A stretch of 38,046 nucleotides of DNA from Bacteroidales bacterium (GCA_003567625.1 PWZB01000155.1:1-38046); one strand, 5' to 3'. Counted from the first letter of the stretch, positions 18,273-26,999 are shown. The notes: a model not told the origin generated them from the letters alone. Numbers and translations are program-made.

Positions 18273-18509
18273 CTATTTTATATACCCTTTTTCACGGGCT
18301 TCTTTCAGGCAGGCCGATATACCTTTCTTGTTTATCATACGTATGGCTTTAGTAGAAACCTTTAATGTTATCCAACTGTTTTCTTCCGGTATATAGAATT
18401 TCTTCTCCTGCAAGTTTGGAAGAAACCTTCTTTTGGTTTTAATATTAGAGTGCGAAACTCTATGCCCAAAAATAGGCTTTTTCCCGGTAATCTGACAAAC
18501 CCGTGCCAT
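18273..18509 (-). CDS. rpmB: 50S ribosomal protein L28
   Basis: A 78-residue ribosomal protein starting [22 protein letters not shown], the L28 signature, with the conserved [11 protein letters not shown] and [18 protein letters not shown] stretches. The length is normal. It stands alone: rpmG (L33), which usually follows in Bacteroidota, is absent and an intrinsic terminator comes right after the stop. No zinc-binding Cys quartet is seen (a single Cys near the N-terminus and one in ISACLKEA). Confidence 0.97.
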   Translation of the reverse strand: MARVCQITGKKPIFGHRVSHSNIKTKRRFLPNLQEKKFYIPEENSWITLKVSTKAIRMINKKGISACLKEAREKGYIK

Positions 18510-18840
18510 GTTTCCAATTTTTTTGTTAATAACCTTATTATTTTCAAAAGAACTGCAAAGAACGATATTTTTTTTCTATTGTACAAGTTTTTTTGAAAAT
18601 TTCATAATTTCTGCCTGGTTGTTGATTGCCGACTGCGGGTTTGACCCGTAAAATACGATATAATGAAGCGTCTCATTGAGATTCAAAATTATTCTTTGCT
18701 AAATTTTCCCGTAAAGCCTGTTTTTCTTTTATGAAAAATATTTAGACACTTTATCCCCGATTATTAATGGCTACATTTGATGCCTGAACTTTCAATTTAC
18801 AAAATCAGCTGTTTGTAATTTTACAGTCAAAGATTTTTTG
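18510..18840. other. divergent spacer between rpmB and the MscS-type gene
   Basis: This AT-rich region should carry the rpmB promoter on the minus strand and upstream control of the channel gene on the plus strand. A small hairpin GGGT-TTG-ACCC lies near 18637-18647. No further gene is visible. Confidence 0.4.
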
Positions 18841-18848
18841 TATGTTTG
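18841..18848 (+). promoter_or_regulatory. -7 box for the MscS-type channel gene
   Basis: TATGTTTG is an exact match to TAnnTTTG, 51 bases before the start codon. A TTTG lies 25 bases upstream (18812-18815), a little further than the usual 19-21. Confidence 0.5.
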
Positions 18849-18899
18849 CTATTGGCAATTAATTTTTGAAAAGAAAAAATAATTTACAAACGTTACATC

Positions 18900-20222
18900 A
18901 TGTTAAATTTATTATCGTTTTTTTCACTTGATCAATGGATAACCGAAATACTTGAAGGTTTTGGATTAACCGATTTTCATATATACTATTCCAAAGCTGT
19001 TATTGCTATACTTATTTTAGCAGGTCTTTCTTTTTTGGTAAACTGGATTGCCAAAAACATAATCCTGGTTTTGATATGGAAGTTTGTTGCCAAAAGCAAA
19101 AGCCAGTGGGTTAAATTTTTAGTAAAAAACAAGTTATTCAGGAGGCTTTCGCATTTGGCTCCTGCAATAATCATTTATACCGTAGGGCCTGTGTTGCTGA
19201 GTGAATATGAGAGTTTGGCAAATGTGACATACTTGATAACACATATTTACCTGATAATAATAGGATTGTTTTTAATTTATGCTTTTCTTAATAGTATGTC
19301 TGAAGTATATAACACTTTTGATATTTCCAAATCACGACCAATAAAAGGATATGTTCAAGTAGTTAAGATAATTATCGGTATTGTTGCTGCTATATTGATC
19401 CTGGCAGCAATTTTAGACAGGTCGCCTCTTACCATGCTTGCAGGTTTGGGTGCTATGACTGCCATATTAATACTTGTATTTCGCGACACTATTCTGGGGC
19501 TTGTTGGAGGCATACAGGTAACTGCCAATGATCTTGCCCAGATAGGAGACTGGATTGAAATGCCCAAATACGGGGCGGATGGTGATGTTATAGATATTAC
19601 CCTTCATACAGTATTGGTTCAGAACTGGGATCGTACTATTTCTATAATTCCGACTTACGCACTTGTTTCAGAAGGATTCAAAAACTGGAGAGGAATGATA
19701 AGAGCCGGTGGTAGAAGGATAATGAGATCCATTTATGTTGATACGAAAACCATAAGATTCTGCGATGAAAAAATGCTTGCCGAATTTGAAAAAATACACT
19801 ATTTAAAGGATTATATAAAAACCAGAAAGAAAGAAATTGATGAATATAACAAAAAATATAACTTTGATTCTTCCAATCCTGTCAATGGCAGGCGAATGAC
19901 AAACCTGGGAACATTCAGAGCCTATATCACAAATTACCTTTCAAATCATCCTTTGGTAAGGCAAGACCTGATATACATGGTAAGACAATTGCAGCCCAAC
20001 GAAAAAGGATTGCCTCTTGAAATATATTGTTTTGCCAAAACCGTTGAATGGGTTGAATATGAAAAGATCCAGGCTGATATATTCGACCATATTATGTCAA
20101 TAGTATCATTTTTTGATCTAAAAATATTTCAATATCCATCCGAACTCAATGTAACCCTGGCAGATAAACCGATGGCAGTTATTAAAGATGATAAAGATAA
20201 TAAGAATAAAAATAAATATTAA
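18900..20222 (+). CDS. MscS-family mechanosensitive channel (YbdG-like)
   Basis: A 440-residue inner-membrane protein with about five membrane helices in the first 200 residues (roughly 30-55, 85-105, 112-130, 152-172, 180-205). The pore-lining helix and MscS beta domain follow (FRDTILGLVGGIQVTANDLAQIGDWIEM, split here at residues about 196-224), then a large cytoplasmic domain with the insertion typical of YbdG-type miniconductance channels. It should open on membrane tension and release osmolytes on hypo-osmotic shock. The C-terminus is a Lys/Asp/Asn-rich tail. It is monocistronic: an insertion-type element lies directly downstream. Confidence 0.9.
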   Translation: MLNLLSFFSLDQWITEILEGFGLTDFHIYYSKAVIAILILAGLSFLVNWIAKNIILVLIWKFVAKSKSQWVKFLVKNKLFRRLSHLAPAIIIYTVGPVLLSEYESLANVTYLITHIYLIIIGLFLIYAFLNSMSEVYNTFDISKSRPIKGYVQVVKIIIGIVAAILILAAILDRSPLTMLAGLGAMTAILILVFRDTILGLVGGIQVTANDLAQIGDWIEMPKYGADGDVIDITLHTVLVQNWDRTISIIPTYALVSEGFKNWRGMIRAGGRRIMRSIYVDTKTIRFCDEKMLAEFEKIHYLKDYIKTRKKEIDEYNKKYNFDSSNPVNGRRMTNLGTFRAYITNYLSNHPLVRQDLIYMVRQLQPNEKGLPLEIYCFAKTVEWVEYEKIQADIFDHIMSIVSFFDLKIFQYPSELNVTLADKPMAVIKDDKDNKNKNKY

Positions 20223-20234
20223 AAACGGTTCTAT

Positions 20235-20243
20235 AAGTAGTAA
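20235..20243 (+). repeat. left target-site duplication of MITE
   Basis: AAGTAGTAA, identical to 20491-20499, directly flanking the element's terminal inverted repeats. Confidence 0.8.
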
Positions 20244-20490
20244 CACTAGTGTCCGATTAAAATTATTAAAACTGTTTGTTTTCCTTTAATACCAGACATT
20301 ACAAAAGAAATTATAGTTAATTGATTATAAACCTAAATTAATTATAGCCACTAAGCATGCACTGAGTTTGCCGAAGTGACTCAAAGACTCTAAGATTCAC
20401 AAAGACCTGAATTTCTGCACGTTACTCTTCGTGTTTCTTTGTGTTTTAGTGTTTTAGTGTGGCGAGATTAATTTTAATCGGACACTTGTG
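20244..20490. mobile_element. 247-bp MITE with 22-bp terminal inverted repeats
   Basis: The ends are 22-bp inverted repeats differing at one position. The inner 18 bases, AGTGTCCGATTAAAATTA (20248-20265), are a perfect reverse complement of 20469-20486. The element is flanked by a perfect 9-bp direct repeat, the mark of transposition. There is no transposase ORF, so it would be a non-autonomous element mobilised in trans. A 9-bp duplication is compatible with IS4-like elements, but the family is not proven. Inside it is a second inverted repeat (about 20347-20463) beginning GCCACTAA and ending TTAGTGTGGC, with CACAAAGA facing TCTTTGTG. Confidence 0.8.
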
Positions 20491-20499
20491 AAGTAGTAA
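20491..20499 (+). repeat. right target-site duplication of MITE
   Basis: AAGTAGTAA, identical to 20235-20243, immediately outside the right terminal inverted repeat. Confidence 0.8.
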
Positions 20500-20579
20500 T
20501 AATAATTATTCAGAGCTTAACAATTTTTGATGATTTCAAAAATAATTAAGCGAGGCGCAAAACCCCTTTATTTCTGATC

Positions 20580-20610
20580 TTGACTTTTGGTTATTTTTTT
20601 TGTACTTTAG
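20580..20610 (+). promoter_or_regulatory. probable promoter of the J-domain gene
   Basis: TTG (20580-20582), 20-base spacer, then TACTTTAG (20603-20610), one mismatch from TAnnTTTG. It ends 14 bases before the start codon, so the leader would be very short. It lies outside the MITE. Confidence 0.45.
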
Positions 20611-20624
20611 TATATGTATATTAA

Positions 20625-21152
20625 ATGATCCCGGCTTTGAACAATTACTACAAAATATTGGGAGTATCACAAACCGCTAGTTTGGAAGCTATTAGGCGTG
20701 CATACCGCGAAAAAGCAAAATCATGTCATCCTGATATTTCTGCCGGCAAAAATTCAAAAGAACAGTTTCAGATTTTAAATGAGGCTTACCAGGTATTGAA
20801 AAATGACAAGAAAAGACGTCTGTATGATTACAGCCTCAGCCGGAGCTTTCAAAGGCAAAAAGTTTATTATAACTACGACAAAAGGTCATATCATAAAGCT
20901 AATTATAAGCAAAGACCTTATTATGCATACAGAGCAAATAACCCGTCTCAAAAAAGCCATAAATTTGAAAAGACTTTCGATAATATTCTCTTTATGTTTA
21001 TGGTTTTAGCAGGTATTTATGCAGTTGGTTTCGGGTTTTATAGATTGTATTACGAAAAAATTGAAGGTGTTAACCCGATAGCGGGCATTATCAGCGGAAC
21101 AATTTTTACTCTTGTTATTGTTGTCACCTGGATAATCAGAACGAGAAAATAA
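20625..21152 (+). CDS. membrane-anchored J-domain (DnaJ-like) protein
   Basis: A 175-residue protein with an N-terminal J domain (about residues 6-68) containing the essential HPD motif (in CHPDIS, about 34-38), which stimulates Hsp70 ATPase. A Tyr/Lys/Arg-rich linker follows (about 72-110), then two hydrophobic segments (about 118-138 and 148-169). There is no Gly/Phe or zinc-finger region, so it is a type III J-protein that would recruit DnaK to the inner membrane. The client is unknown. dnaK is in the window but about 6 kb away and not linked. Confidence 0.88.
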   Translation: MIPALNNYYKILGVSQTASLEAIRRAYREKAKSCHPDISAGKNSKEQFQILNEAYQVLKNDKKRRLYDYSLSRSFQRQKVYYNYDKRSYHKANYKQRPYYAYRANNPSQKSHKFEKTFDNILFMFMVLAGIYAVGFGFYRLYYEKIEGVNPIAGIISGTIFTLVIVVTWIIRTRK

Positions 21153-21533
21153 GGAAATATATCATTATGTTATGCCAGTGGTTTGATCCTCTGTTTTTCA
21201 TAATTAATATTCAGAACTTTTGATTTGTCGCAAACTAAAATGTTGCATTTTAAGATAACAAACATCTAAATACAAAAAAAATTTTTTAAAAAGATTCAAT
21301 TTTTTAAATTTCAGTACCCAAACAAGCCGGTCTGGCTTGTAATTTGAAATATTTAGAATTTTTGATTCGCTTGTTTTTTCTCGCTTGTTTATTATTTTTT
21401 AAAATTAGTTACGACATTTAATTTTGCTTTTCAAATTTTGTAAAGCATTAATTTTTTCGGATTGGAGTAGGGGAATCTGATATTTGTAAAGATCATATGT
21501 ATAGCAGGTATTGAATAATATCAAACAACTATT
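21153..21533. other. spacer between convergent genes
   Basis: AT-rich region between the ends of the J-domain gene (plus) and the DUF368 gene (minus). The only notable structure is the hairpin at 21322-21340. Confidence 0.4.
21322..21340. terminator. hairpin, possible terminator between convergent genes
   Basis: ACAAGCC (21322-21328) pairs with GGCTTGT (21334-21340) with a 5-nt loop. No long T-run follows immediately, so terminator activity is uncertain. It is about 170 bases past the J-domain stop and 195 past the DUF368 stop. Confidence 0.35.
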
Positions 21534-22466
21534 TCATTTCTTTTTTACTGTTGCCAGGTAATTGATTAAGAAAATCAGTATAAATCCTGTTATCATTAAC
21601 GCTAGAACGGGCAGTATCATTGGGCCGGTATCATAGATTTGCTGAAACTGCCCGGGAAGAATATTTTTCTCAAGAAGCGGTACTTCTTCACCATGGATAT
21701 TCAGCCTGGTTTTCAGCACTTTTTTCCATGGCCACAATTTATTGAGTGAGCCTATCATTAAACCCGCAAGAATCGCTATAGTATAATCATAATATTTTTT
21801 CAGGAGCCACGAAACGATATTTGAAAAAATAATCAGACCAACAATACAACCTGCGGCAAAAATTGCAATTATTTCAGTATTTAAATCTCTAACAGCATTA
21901 AGAACATATTCATATTTTCCAAGAAGCAGAAGAATAAAGCTTCCCGATATACCCGGCAATATCATTGCACAAACAGCTATACTTCCGCTAAAAAAAACAT
22001 GATATAATGTTTCGGGTGTGGTGGCAGGTGTTGCTAAAGTTATATAAAAGGCTATTACCGCCCCTGCTAAAATGAAAATTACGGTATAGATGTTCCATTT
22101 GTCAATTTTTCTTCCAATATAAATTGCCGAGGCTATTATTAAGCCGAAAAAGAAAGCCCAGACCAGAATCCGGTGATATTCCAAAAGCCAGGATATTAAC
22201 TTTGCAAGTGAAAATACACTGACTAATACGCCAGAAAAAACAGCTGCAAGGAAGTTGCCGTTTATGTGTTTCCAGGCTGCAACAGGCTTTTTTTGAAGTA
22301 ATAATTTAATAAATCCAAAGTTTATGGATTTAATACTATCCACCAGTTTTTTGTAGATCCCCGTAATAAAAGCAATAGTACCGCCCGAAACACCCGGAAT
22401 CACATCGGCGGCACCCATTCCAATTCCCCTTAAAAATAATAATACGCTGTCAATGATTTTTTGCAT
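21534..22466 (-). CDS. DUF368 membrane protein (PopT-type undecaprenyl-phosphate translocase family)
   Basis: A 310-residue polytopic inner-membrane protein with about eight to nine hydrophobic helices. The N-terminal GAADVIPGVSGGTIAFITGIY and the mid-protein MILPGISGSFILLLLGKYE are the paired motifs of DUF368. Members of this family (PopT) have been shown in other bacteria to help recycle the C55-phosphate carrier across the inner membrane, supporting cell-wall and surface-polysaccharide synthesis; assignment here rests on family membership. The gene is 69 bases downstream of comA in the same direction, so co-transcription is possible. The start ATG at 22466 is supported by the family-typical N-terminus. 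Confidence 0.88.
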   Translation of the reverse strand: MQKIIDSVLLFLRGIGMGAADVIPGVSGGTIAFITGIYKKLVDSIKSINFGFIKLLLQKKPVAAWKHINGNFLAAVFSGVLVSVFSLAKLISWLLEYHRILVWAFFFGLIIASAIYIGRKIDKWNIYTVIFILAGAVIAFYITLATPATTPETLYHVFFSGSIAVCAMILPGISGSFILLLLGKYEYVLNAVRDLNTEIIAIFAAGCIVGLIIFSNIVSWLLKKYYDYTIAILAGLMIGSLNKLWPWKKVLKTRLNIHGEEVPLLEKNILPGQFQQIYDTGPMILPVLALMITGFILIFLINYLATVKKK

Positions 22467-22535
22467 TTATTTGTATTTTTAGTAACGGGAAACCAGTGAT
22501 GAGTTTTTTCAAAAAATACTCTTGTCATTTTTCGT

Positions 22536-23321
22536 TTATTTCTTTTTGAGTTTATATTTTTGATATTCTTCGGGTAAAAACTCAAAAAAAGTATCGCCAC
22601 GCAGTCCGATTCTTAATGTTTCAAGGGGGATAACATCGAAAGGTGCTATATTGCCCAAATTCACATTTGCACCGATTAGTTTGATAAACCAGGTTTGTTG
22701 TTGTTTTAAGGGAGCTTCCCATAAGATTTGTTTGGATGGTATTTTTTTGAGAATGTCATTAATAATAGATGTGTCTGCCGATCCATCTTTTTTATATATA
22801 CCAACAGTTCCGGTTTCACGTGCTTCAGCTATAACATAACTGCTTCCGGCACTGAGTTCACTTTCCATATGTTCTGACCACTTACAGGGTTCGGTAAAAA
22901 TATCATCCTCTTTTGCACCAACTTCACTTAGCACGGTATAGTTTTTGGCAAAATCACTAATATAGTTACATTTTACATCATGATCCAGCACTATAGATCC
23001 GTCAGATATCTCTATTGCATCAACGTCAAGTTCCCGTATGAATTTTTTATATTCATCCATCAAATTTCGCAAGGCACAAGCCTCAAACAAAGTTCCACCG
23101 ACGAATACTTTTATATTGGCATCCCGGTAAATTTTCACTTTTTCTTTTGAATGCTTGCAAACCAGGGAAGTTCCAAATCCCAGCTTGGCAAAATCGATAA
23201 GGTTGCCGGCGGCAGATACAAGCTCACGTGTTTGCCCTGAACTAAGACCTTTGTCCATCATCATGGTGATGCCTGTTTTCCTGGGTTTACTCTCCCTGTT
23301 GGGCAAAAAAGATAGCTCCAT
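22536..23321 (-). CDS. comA: phosphosulfolactate synthase (ComA family)
   Basis: A 261-residue TIM-barrel enzyme of the ComA family, which adds sulfite to phosphoenolpyruvate to make phosphosulfolactate, the first step of coenzyme M synthesis in methanogens. Family marks are the N-terminal RESKPRKTGITMMMDKGL, KLGFGTSLV, GGTLFEA, ISDGSI and WEAPLKQQQTWFI. Bacteroidota do not make coenzyme M; in this group ComA homologues may feed sulfonate or sulfonolipid metabolism (inference). The downstream coenzyme-M genes (comB, comC) are not here. It sits 29 bases after the TPR gene and upstream of a DUF368 gene. Confidence 0.88.
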   Translation of the reverse strand: MELSFLPNRESKPRKTGITMMMDKGLSSGQTRELVSAAGNLIDFAKLGFGTSLVCKHSKEKVKIYRDANIKVFVGGTLFEACALRNLMDEYKKFIRELDVDAIEISDGSIVLDHDVKCNYISDFAKNYTVLSEVGAKEDDIFTEPCKWSEHMESELSAGSSYVIAEARETGTVGIYKKDGSADTSIINDILKKIPSKQILWEAPLKQQQTWFIKLIGANVNLGNIAPFDVIPLETLRIGLRGDTFFEFLPEEYQKYKLKKK

Positions 23322-23350
23322 AATATAATGTTTTTTTAACGGTAATTTTT

Positions 23351-24751
23351 TTATGGTTTATAAAGTTCAATTAATTGGACGAAAGTAGAATTATTAAGAA
23401 TTGCCGGATAACTATTTACGAGATTTTTATGTGCTTCATAGTTAATTATAAGTGCTTCTTCAAGGAAAAATGATGCTTCCTGATTTTTCCCCTGCTGAAA
23501 AAGGTATTGAGATACTTTATATAATATCGAGGATTCGCCGGGAAGTTTTTCGTGTGCTTCGTACAATATTTTTACTGCCTTTTGTTTTTGTCCTTCAAAA
23601 ACGCAGGCTTCAGCATAATTGAGCCAAATATTTTTTTCTTCAGGGTTTATCAGCAAAGCTTTTCTGAAGCATTCCTGGGCCTTATCAAACATATTGCAAC
23701 TCATGTATGTTTCGGCTAACAAGCAAAGGCAAGCTATATTATCAGGCTCAAGCGACAAAGCTCTTTCAAGGTGTTTTAGAGCGGATTTGGTTTCGCCCAA
23801 TTCCGAGCAACATATAGCTAACCCCATCCATGCCTCGGCAAATGAATCGTCTTTATCAAGGCATATCCTGTAATATTTTGCAGACTCATGATAATTTTCC
23901 ATCTTTTCATAACATTCGCCGATATAGTAAAATTTTATTCCGTCCTGCTCATCTTCTCCAATAGAGTTAAGGTAACAATTAACAGCTTTTGGAAAATCAT
24001 TCATTATGCCATAAACAAAACCTTTGTGAAACCATGAATCAGTATGGTTTTCTTCTATCGCAATTGCATAATCAAAAGCTTCATGCGATTTTTCATATAG
24101 ACCGGTATTGATATAAGATATACCAAGGTTAAACCATGCCTCAACGGAGTAAGGGTGCTTGTCTATGAGTTTTTTGAAAAAGGATATACTCTCTTCATTC
24201 AGACTTAAAAGGTCAAAACAATACGCTGCTTCGTATATAGCAAGGTCATTGTCAGGATTTATCTCCAATGCTTTTCTGAGGTACTCCAGGGTTTTGTTGT
24301 AATTGCCCATATTTTCGTACTCGAACGCAATATTGCAATAAACATAATCAGGATGTTCAGCATTGTTAACGGCTTTACTGTATTCTTCAATAGCTTTCTC
24401 GTACTTTTTCATTTGAGAATAAATAGCTCCTTTTGTAAGAGAAATATCGGGATTAGAAGGTTCGAGCGATTCCAGCCTGAAAAGAATGTCAAGAGCATTA
24501 TTCTCTTTTCCGGCGGCAGCAAGAACCTGCGCCCTTTTCAACAGTATAGTTGAAGAAGATGTATGCAAAGATACAGCATAATTTACTGTATCAAGGGTCT
24601 TTTTTAATTGACCTTTTAAAAAATAATGGTCAATGATCACTTCAAAATCATCAACATCAAAATATACAGGCTTTTTCTGCCTTAATAGTTCTTCATATTT
24701 CTTTATTTGCCAGGGTGGCTTGTTTTGCTTATCAAATATGTTCAGGCTCAT
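23351..24751 (-). CDS. tetratricopeptide-repeat protein
   Basis: A soluble protein of 466 residues built almost entirely of TPR units, about ten or eleven 34-residue repeats from near residue 60 to 440 (for example YVYCNIAFEYENMGNYNKTL and AEAWMGLAICCSELGETKSAL). There is no signal peptide. The ATG at 24751 (MSLNIFDKQ) is chosen over an upstream TTG at 24766. TPR arrays mediate protein-protein contacts; the partner is unknown. It is the first gene of a likely minus-strand unit with comA (29-base gap) and the DUF368 gene. Confidence 0.88.
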   Translation of the reverse strand: MSLNIFDKQNKPPWQIKKYEELLRQKKPVYFDVDDFEVIIDHYFLKGQLKKTLDTVNYAVSLHTSSSTILLKRAQVLAAAGKENNALDILFRLESLEPSNPDISLTKGAIYSQMKKYEKAIEEYSKAVNNAEHPDYVYCNIAFEYENMGNYNKTLEYLRKALEINPDNDLAIYEAAYCFDLLSLNEESISFFKKLIDKHPYSVEAWFNLGISYINTGLYEKSHEAFDYAIAIEENHTDSWFHKGFVYGIMNDFPKAVNCYLNSIGEDEQDGIKFYYIGECYEKMENYHESAKYYRICLDKDDSFAEAWMGLAICCSELGETKSALKHLERALSLEPDNIACLCLLAETYMSCNMFDKAQECFRKALLINPEEKNIWLNYAEACVFEGQKQKAVKILYEAHEKLPGESSILYKVSQYLFQQGKNQEASFFLEEALIINYEAHKNLVNSYPAILNNSTFVQLIELYKP

Positions 24752-25096
24752 AGTATTTGCTGGCAATTATTATAATTTACAATACTTTATATGACCATGG
24801 GCATAATAAAAGAACTGCCAAATATTTATGTTGCAAAATTAAGAAAAAAAAAATGCAACTAATCTTTAAAACAAAATTTATTAAAATTAAAATTATCATC
24901 AGTTTTTAAAGAGCTGCTAAACAGATACAGTCAATTGCAAAATTTGAAATAGTCGGTATAATTTTGCAATAAATGTATTAAAATATCCGGTTTCTGTTTT
25001 AAAAAATTTATTTTTTTTATCAACACAATTACTAACAAAAAGAGATGGCCATATATCCTTGTATTTTAAAAACGATAATATATTTATTGTATTCCG
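24752..25096. other. divergent AT-rich spacer
   Basis: This 345-base region separates the TPR gene (minus) from the YchF-like gene (plus) and should hold both promoters. On the minus strand, TAATTTTG (24834-24841) fits the -7 consensus for the TPR unit. No other structure is seen. Confidence 0.4.
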
Positions 25097-25104
25097 TAAA
25101 TTTG
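25097..25104 (+). promoter_or_regulatory. -7 box of the YchF-like gene
   Basis: TAAATTTG is an exact match to TAnnTTTG, 19 bases before the start codon. No clear TTTG lies at the expected -33 distance. Confidence 0.5.
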
Positions 25105-25123
25105 CAAAAAAAGATTTATTACA

Positions 25124-26212
25124 ATGTCATTAAAGTGTGGAATTATTGGATTGGCAAGTACAGGTAAGACGACCCTTTTCAATTGCTTGTCAAAAAGCAG
25201 AGCACCTGCGGGGATTGATGTTGGCGGCAAAACTAATCTTGGGCAGATAGAAGTGCCTGATTACAGGCTTGATAAGCTTTACCAAATGGTTAAGCCGGAA
25301 AAAAAGGTGGCAACAACTGTAGAAATTGCCGACATACCCGGCCTGAAAAAAGGTAGTCCGGGGAAAAATAGCGGCAACAGGTTTTTAGCCGACATAGGGC
25401 AAACCGATGCTTTGATACATGTGCTCCGCTGTTTTGAAGATGATTCTGTTCCACATGCTGAGGGCAGCATTGATCCTCTACGTGATAAAGAAATTGTTGA
25501 GTTGGAGCTTATATTTAAAGACATTGAGACCGCAGAAAAAAAGCTTGAAAAATATAAAAAGGCGGGTAAAGGAGGCGATAAAAAGGCTGTGCATGGTGCT
25601 GATTTAATGTCAGCCCTCTGCGATCATCTTGAGAACGGGCAACGTGCCGCTGATTTTCAAATAGATGAAACGGAAAAAGAATACCTGGATGACTGCTTTT
25701 TGCTGAGTGCAAAACCTGTTCTTTATGTCTGCAATGTTGATGACGAATCGGCTGTCGAAGGCAATTTTCACTCAGATAATGTCCGAAAAGCATTGAAAAA
25801 CGAAAATGCAAGCATACTTATTATTGCTGCCAGGGCTGAAGCAGAAATAGCAGAGCTGGAGCATCCTGATGATCGGATTGAGTTTTTGAAGGATATAGGT
25901 ATTGAAGAACCGGGAGTAAACAAGCTGGTGCGTAAAGCATATGGTATGCTCGACCTGCAAACCTTTTTTACCATAAAGCACAAAGAAGCACGGGCATGGA
26001 CAATAAGAAAAGGTATGACAGCACCGCAGGCCGCAGGTGTGGTACATACCGACCTGCAACGGGGTTTTATCAGAGCGGAAGTTATGAAATATGACGATTT
26101 TGTAAAACTTGGCTCAGAACAGGCATGTAAAAATGCAGGAAAATTATTCATCGAAGGGAAAAATTACGTGGTTCAGGATGGTGATATCTTAAATATCAGG
26201 TTTAATGTATAG
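25124..26212 (+). CDS. YchF/OLA1-like GTPase with divergent G1 motif (DUF933/TGS)
   Basis: A 362-residue P-loop NTPase of the Obg/YchF group, of the normal family length. G1 is GLASTGKT (9-16) instead of the usual GLPNVGKS, and the switch I segment NFPFCTIEPN is replaced by IDVGGKTNLGQIEVPD, although the Switch II DIPGL is kept. The C-terminal TGS domain (about 275-362) ends VQDGDILNIRFNV, as in YchF. YchF binds ribosomes and can hydrolyse ATP. The altered motifs suggest a paralogue, not the housekeeping copy. Its gene is monocistronic, with a hairpin after the stop. Confidence 0.85.
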   Translation: MSLKCGIIGLASTGKTTLFNCLSKSRAPAGIDVGGKTNLGQIEVPDYRLDKLYQMVKPEKKVATTVEIADIPGLKKGSPGKNSGNRFLADIGQTDALIHVLRCFEDDSVPHAEGSIDPLRDKEIVELELIFKDIETAEKKLEKYKKAGKGGDKKAVHGADLMSALCDHLENGQRAADFQIDETEKEYLDDCFLLSAKPVLYVCNVDDESAVEGNFHSDNVRKALKNENASILIIAARAEAEIAELEHPDDRIEFLKDIGIEEPGVNKLVRKAYGMLDLQTFFTIKHKEARAWTIRKGMTAPQAAGVVHTDLQRGFIRAEVMKYDDFVKLGSEQACKNAGKLFIEGKNYVVQDGDILNIRFNV

Positions 26213-26218
26213 CTATCC

Positions 26219-26252
26219 AAACAAGCCACTACAGCTTTAAAGCTGCTTGTTT
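26219..26252 (+). terminator. probable terminator of the YchF-like gene
   Basis: AAACAAGC (26219-26226) pairs with GCTTGTTT (26245-26252), enclosing the palindrome CAGCTTTAAAGCTG (26232-26245), which is an alternative hairpin. It begins 7 bases past the stop codon. The following tract is only moderately T-rich. Confidence 0.45.
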
Positions 26253-26302
26253 AATTAACATTTACACTAGTGTTTACAAAAATATAAAGCAAAGAATTAC
26301 TT

Positions 26303-26734
26303 TTATGATCCGGATTCGGTTTGGTTTTGTCTTCTTTTATTAATTAAATCCCTGATATTAAACACCAAAGATATAACAAAAGCAACTACGCCAAGTCCCT
26401 CGGTCAGCAAATCCACAAAAGTTTGCGAAGGTTCAAGGTTCAGTATTCTTTGAAACAGGTAACTGACATATGAAGCAGGTAAATCAACATGACCCAGTTC
26501 CCGCAATACCTGGAAGTGCCAGTCGGTAAAAGGACAATACCCCAGATCACCATACAATATATAACTCAATATTGTCCATGAAGCAAGAGTGAGAACTATT
26601 ACGATAAGGTTATACAAACGCAAAGGTTTCCAGATCCATCCAAACAAAACAAATAATATCAGTAAGGAATGAAAAACAAGAAAAAACCAGTCAATGAAGT
26701 GATGGATAGTAATATTGCTAATGATATATTCCAT
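26303..26734 (-). CDS. DUF2784 membrane protein
   Basis: A 143-residue membrane protein with about three helices (roughly 15-32, 38-60 and 115-135). The block YCPFTDWHFQVLRELG (about residues 70-85) is the DUF2784 hallmark, with Cys, Asp, Trp and His in a loop next to the second helix. The function is unknown. The ATG at 26734 (MEYIISN) is preferred to an upstream TTG at 26749, which would add five residues. It stands alone, between the YchF-like gene (convergent) and the DJ-1 lipoprotein gene. Confidence 0.82.
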   Translation of the reverse strand: MEYIISNITIHHFIDWFFLVFHSLLILFVLFGWIWKPLRLYNLIVIVLTLASWTILSYILYGDLGYCPFTDWHFQVLRELGHVDLPASYVSYLFQRILNLEPSQTFVDLLTEGLGVVAFVISLVFNIRDLINKRRQNQTESGS

Positions 26735-26749
26735 GATTATTGTTGTCAA

Positions 26750-26938
26750 TAAACAAAGTCTGATTAACCAAAAAAAATAATTTCCAAAATCTTAAAAACC
26801 AAAATTAATGAAATAATAGAATAATAATTGATTTTGAGTTAGGGATTTTTTATAAGTTTTGTATTGGGGGTGAACCTATTGGCGGGATTTTTCAGTTTTT
26901 CAAGTTATTTTACATGCCAGGTGTATTCAGGGATCAAT
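26750..26938. other. spacer upstream of the DUF2784 gene
   Basis: AT-rich; nothing recognisable beyond the terminator that begins at 26939. Confidence 0.4.
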
Positions 26939-26999
26939 AAAAAAACCATTAAACACCTTGATGCTATGCGTATTGCATACCGGCTGTTTAATGGTTTTT
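26939..26999. terminator. long bidirectional terminator after the DJ-1 lipoprotein gene
   Basis: AAAAAACCATTAAACA (26939-26954) is a perfect 16-base reverse complement of 26984-26999. The loop contains a second small hairpin (TATGC facing GCATA). The A-run and T-run at the two ends allow use on either strand. It lies 56 bases past the stop of the DJ-1 gene on the minus strand. Confidence 0.85.
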
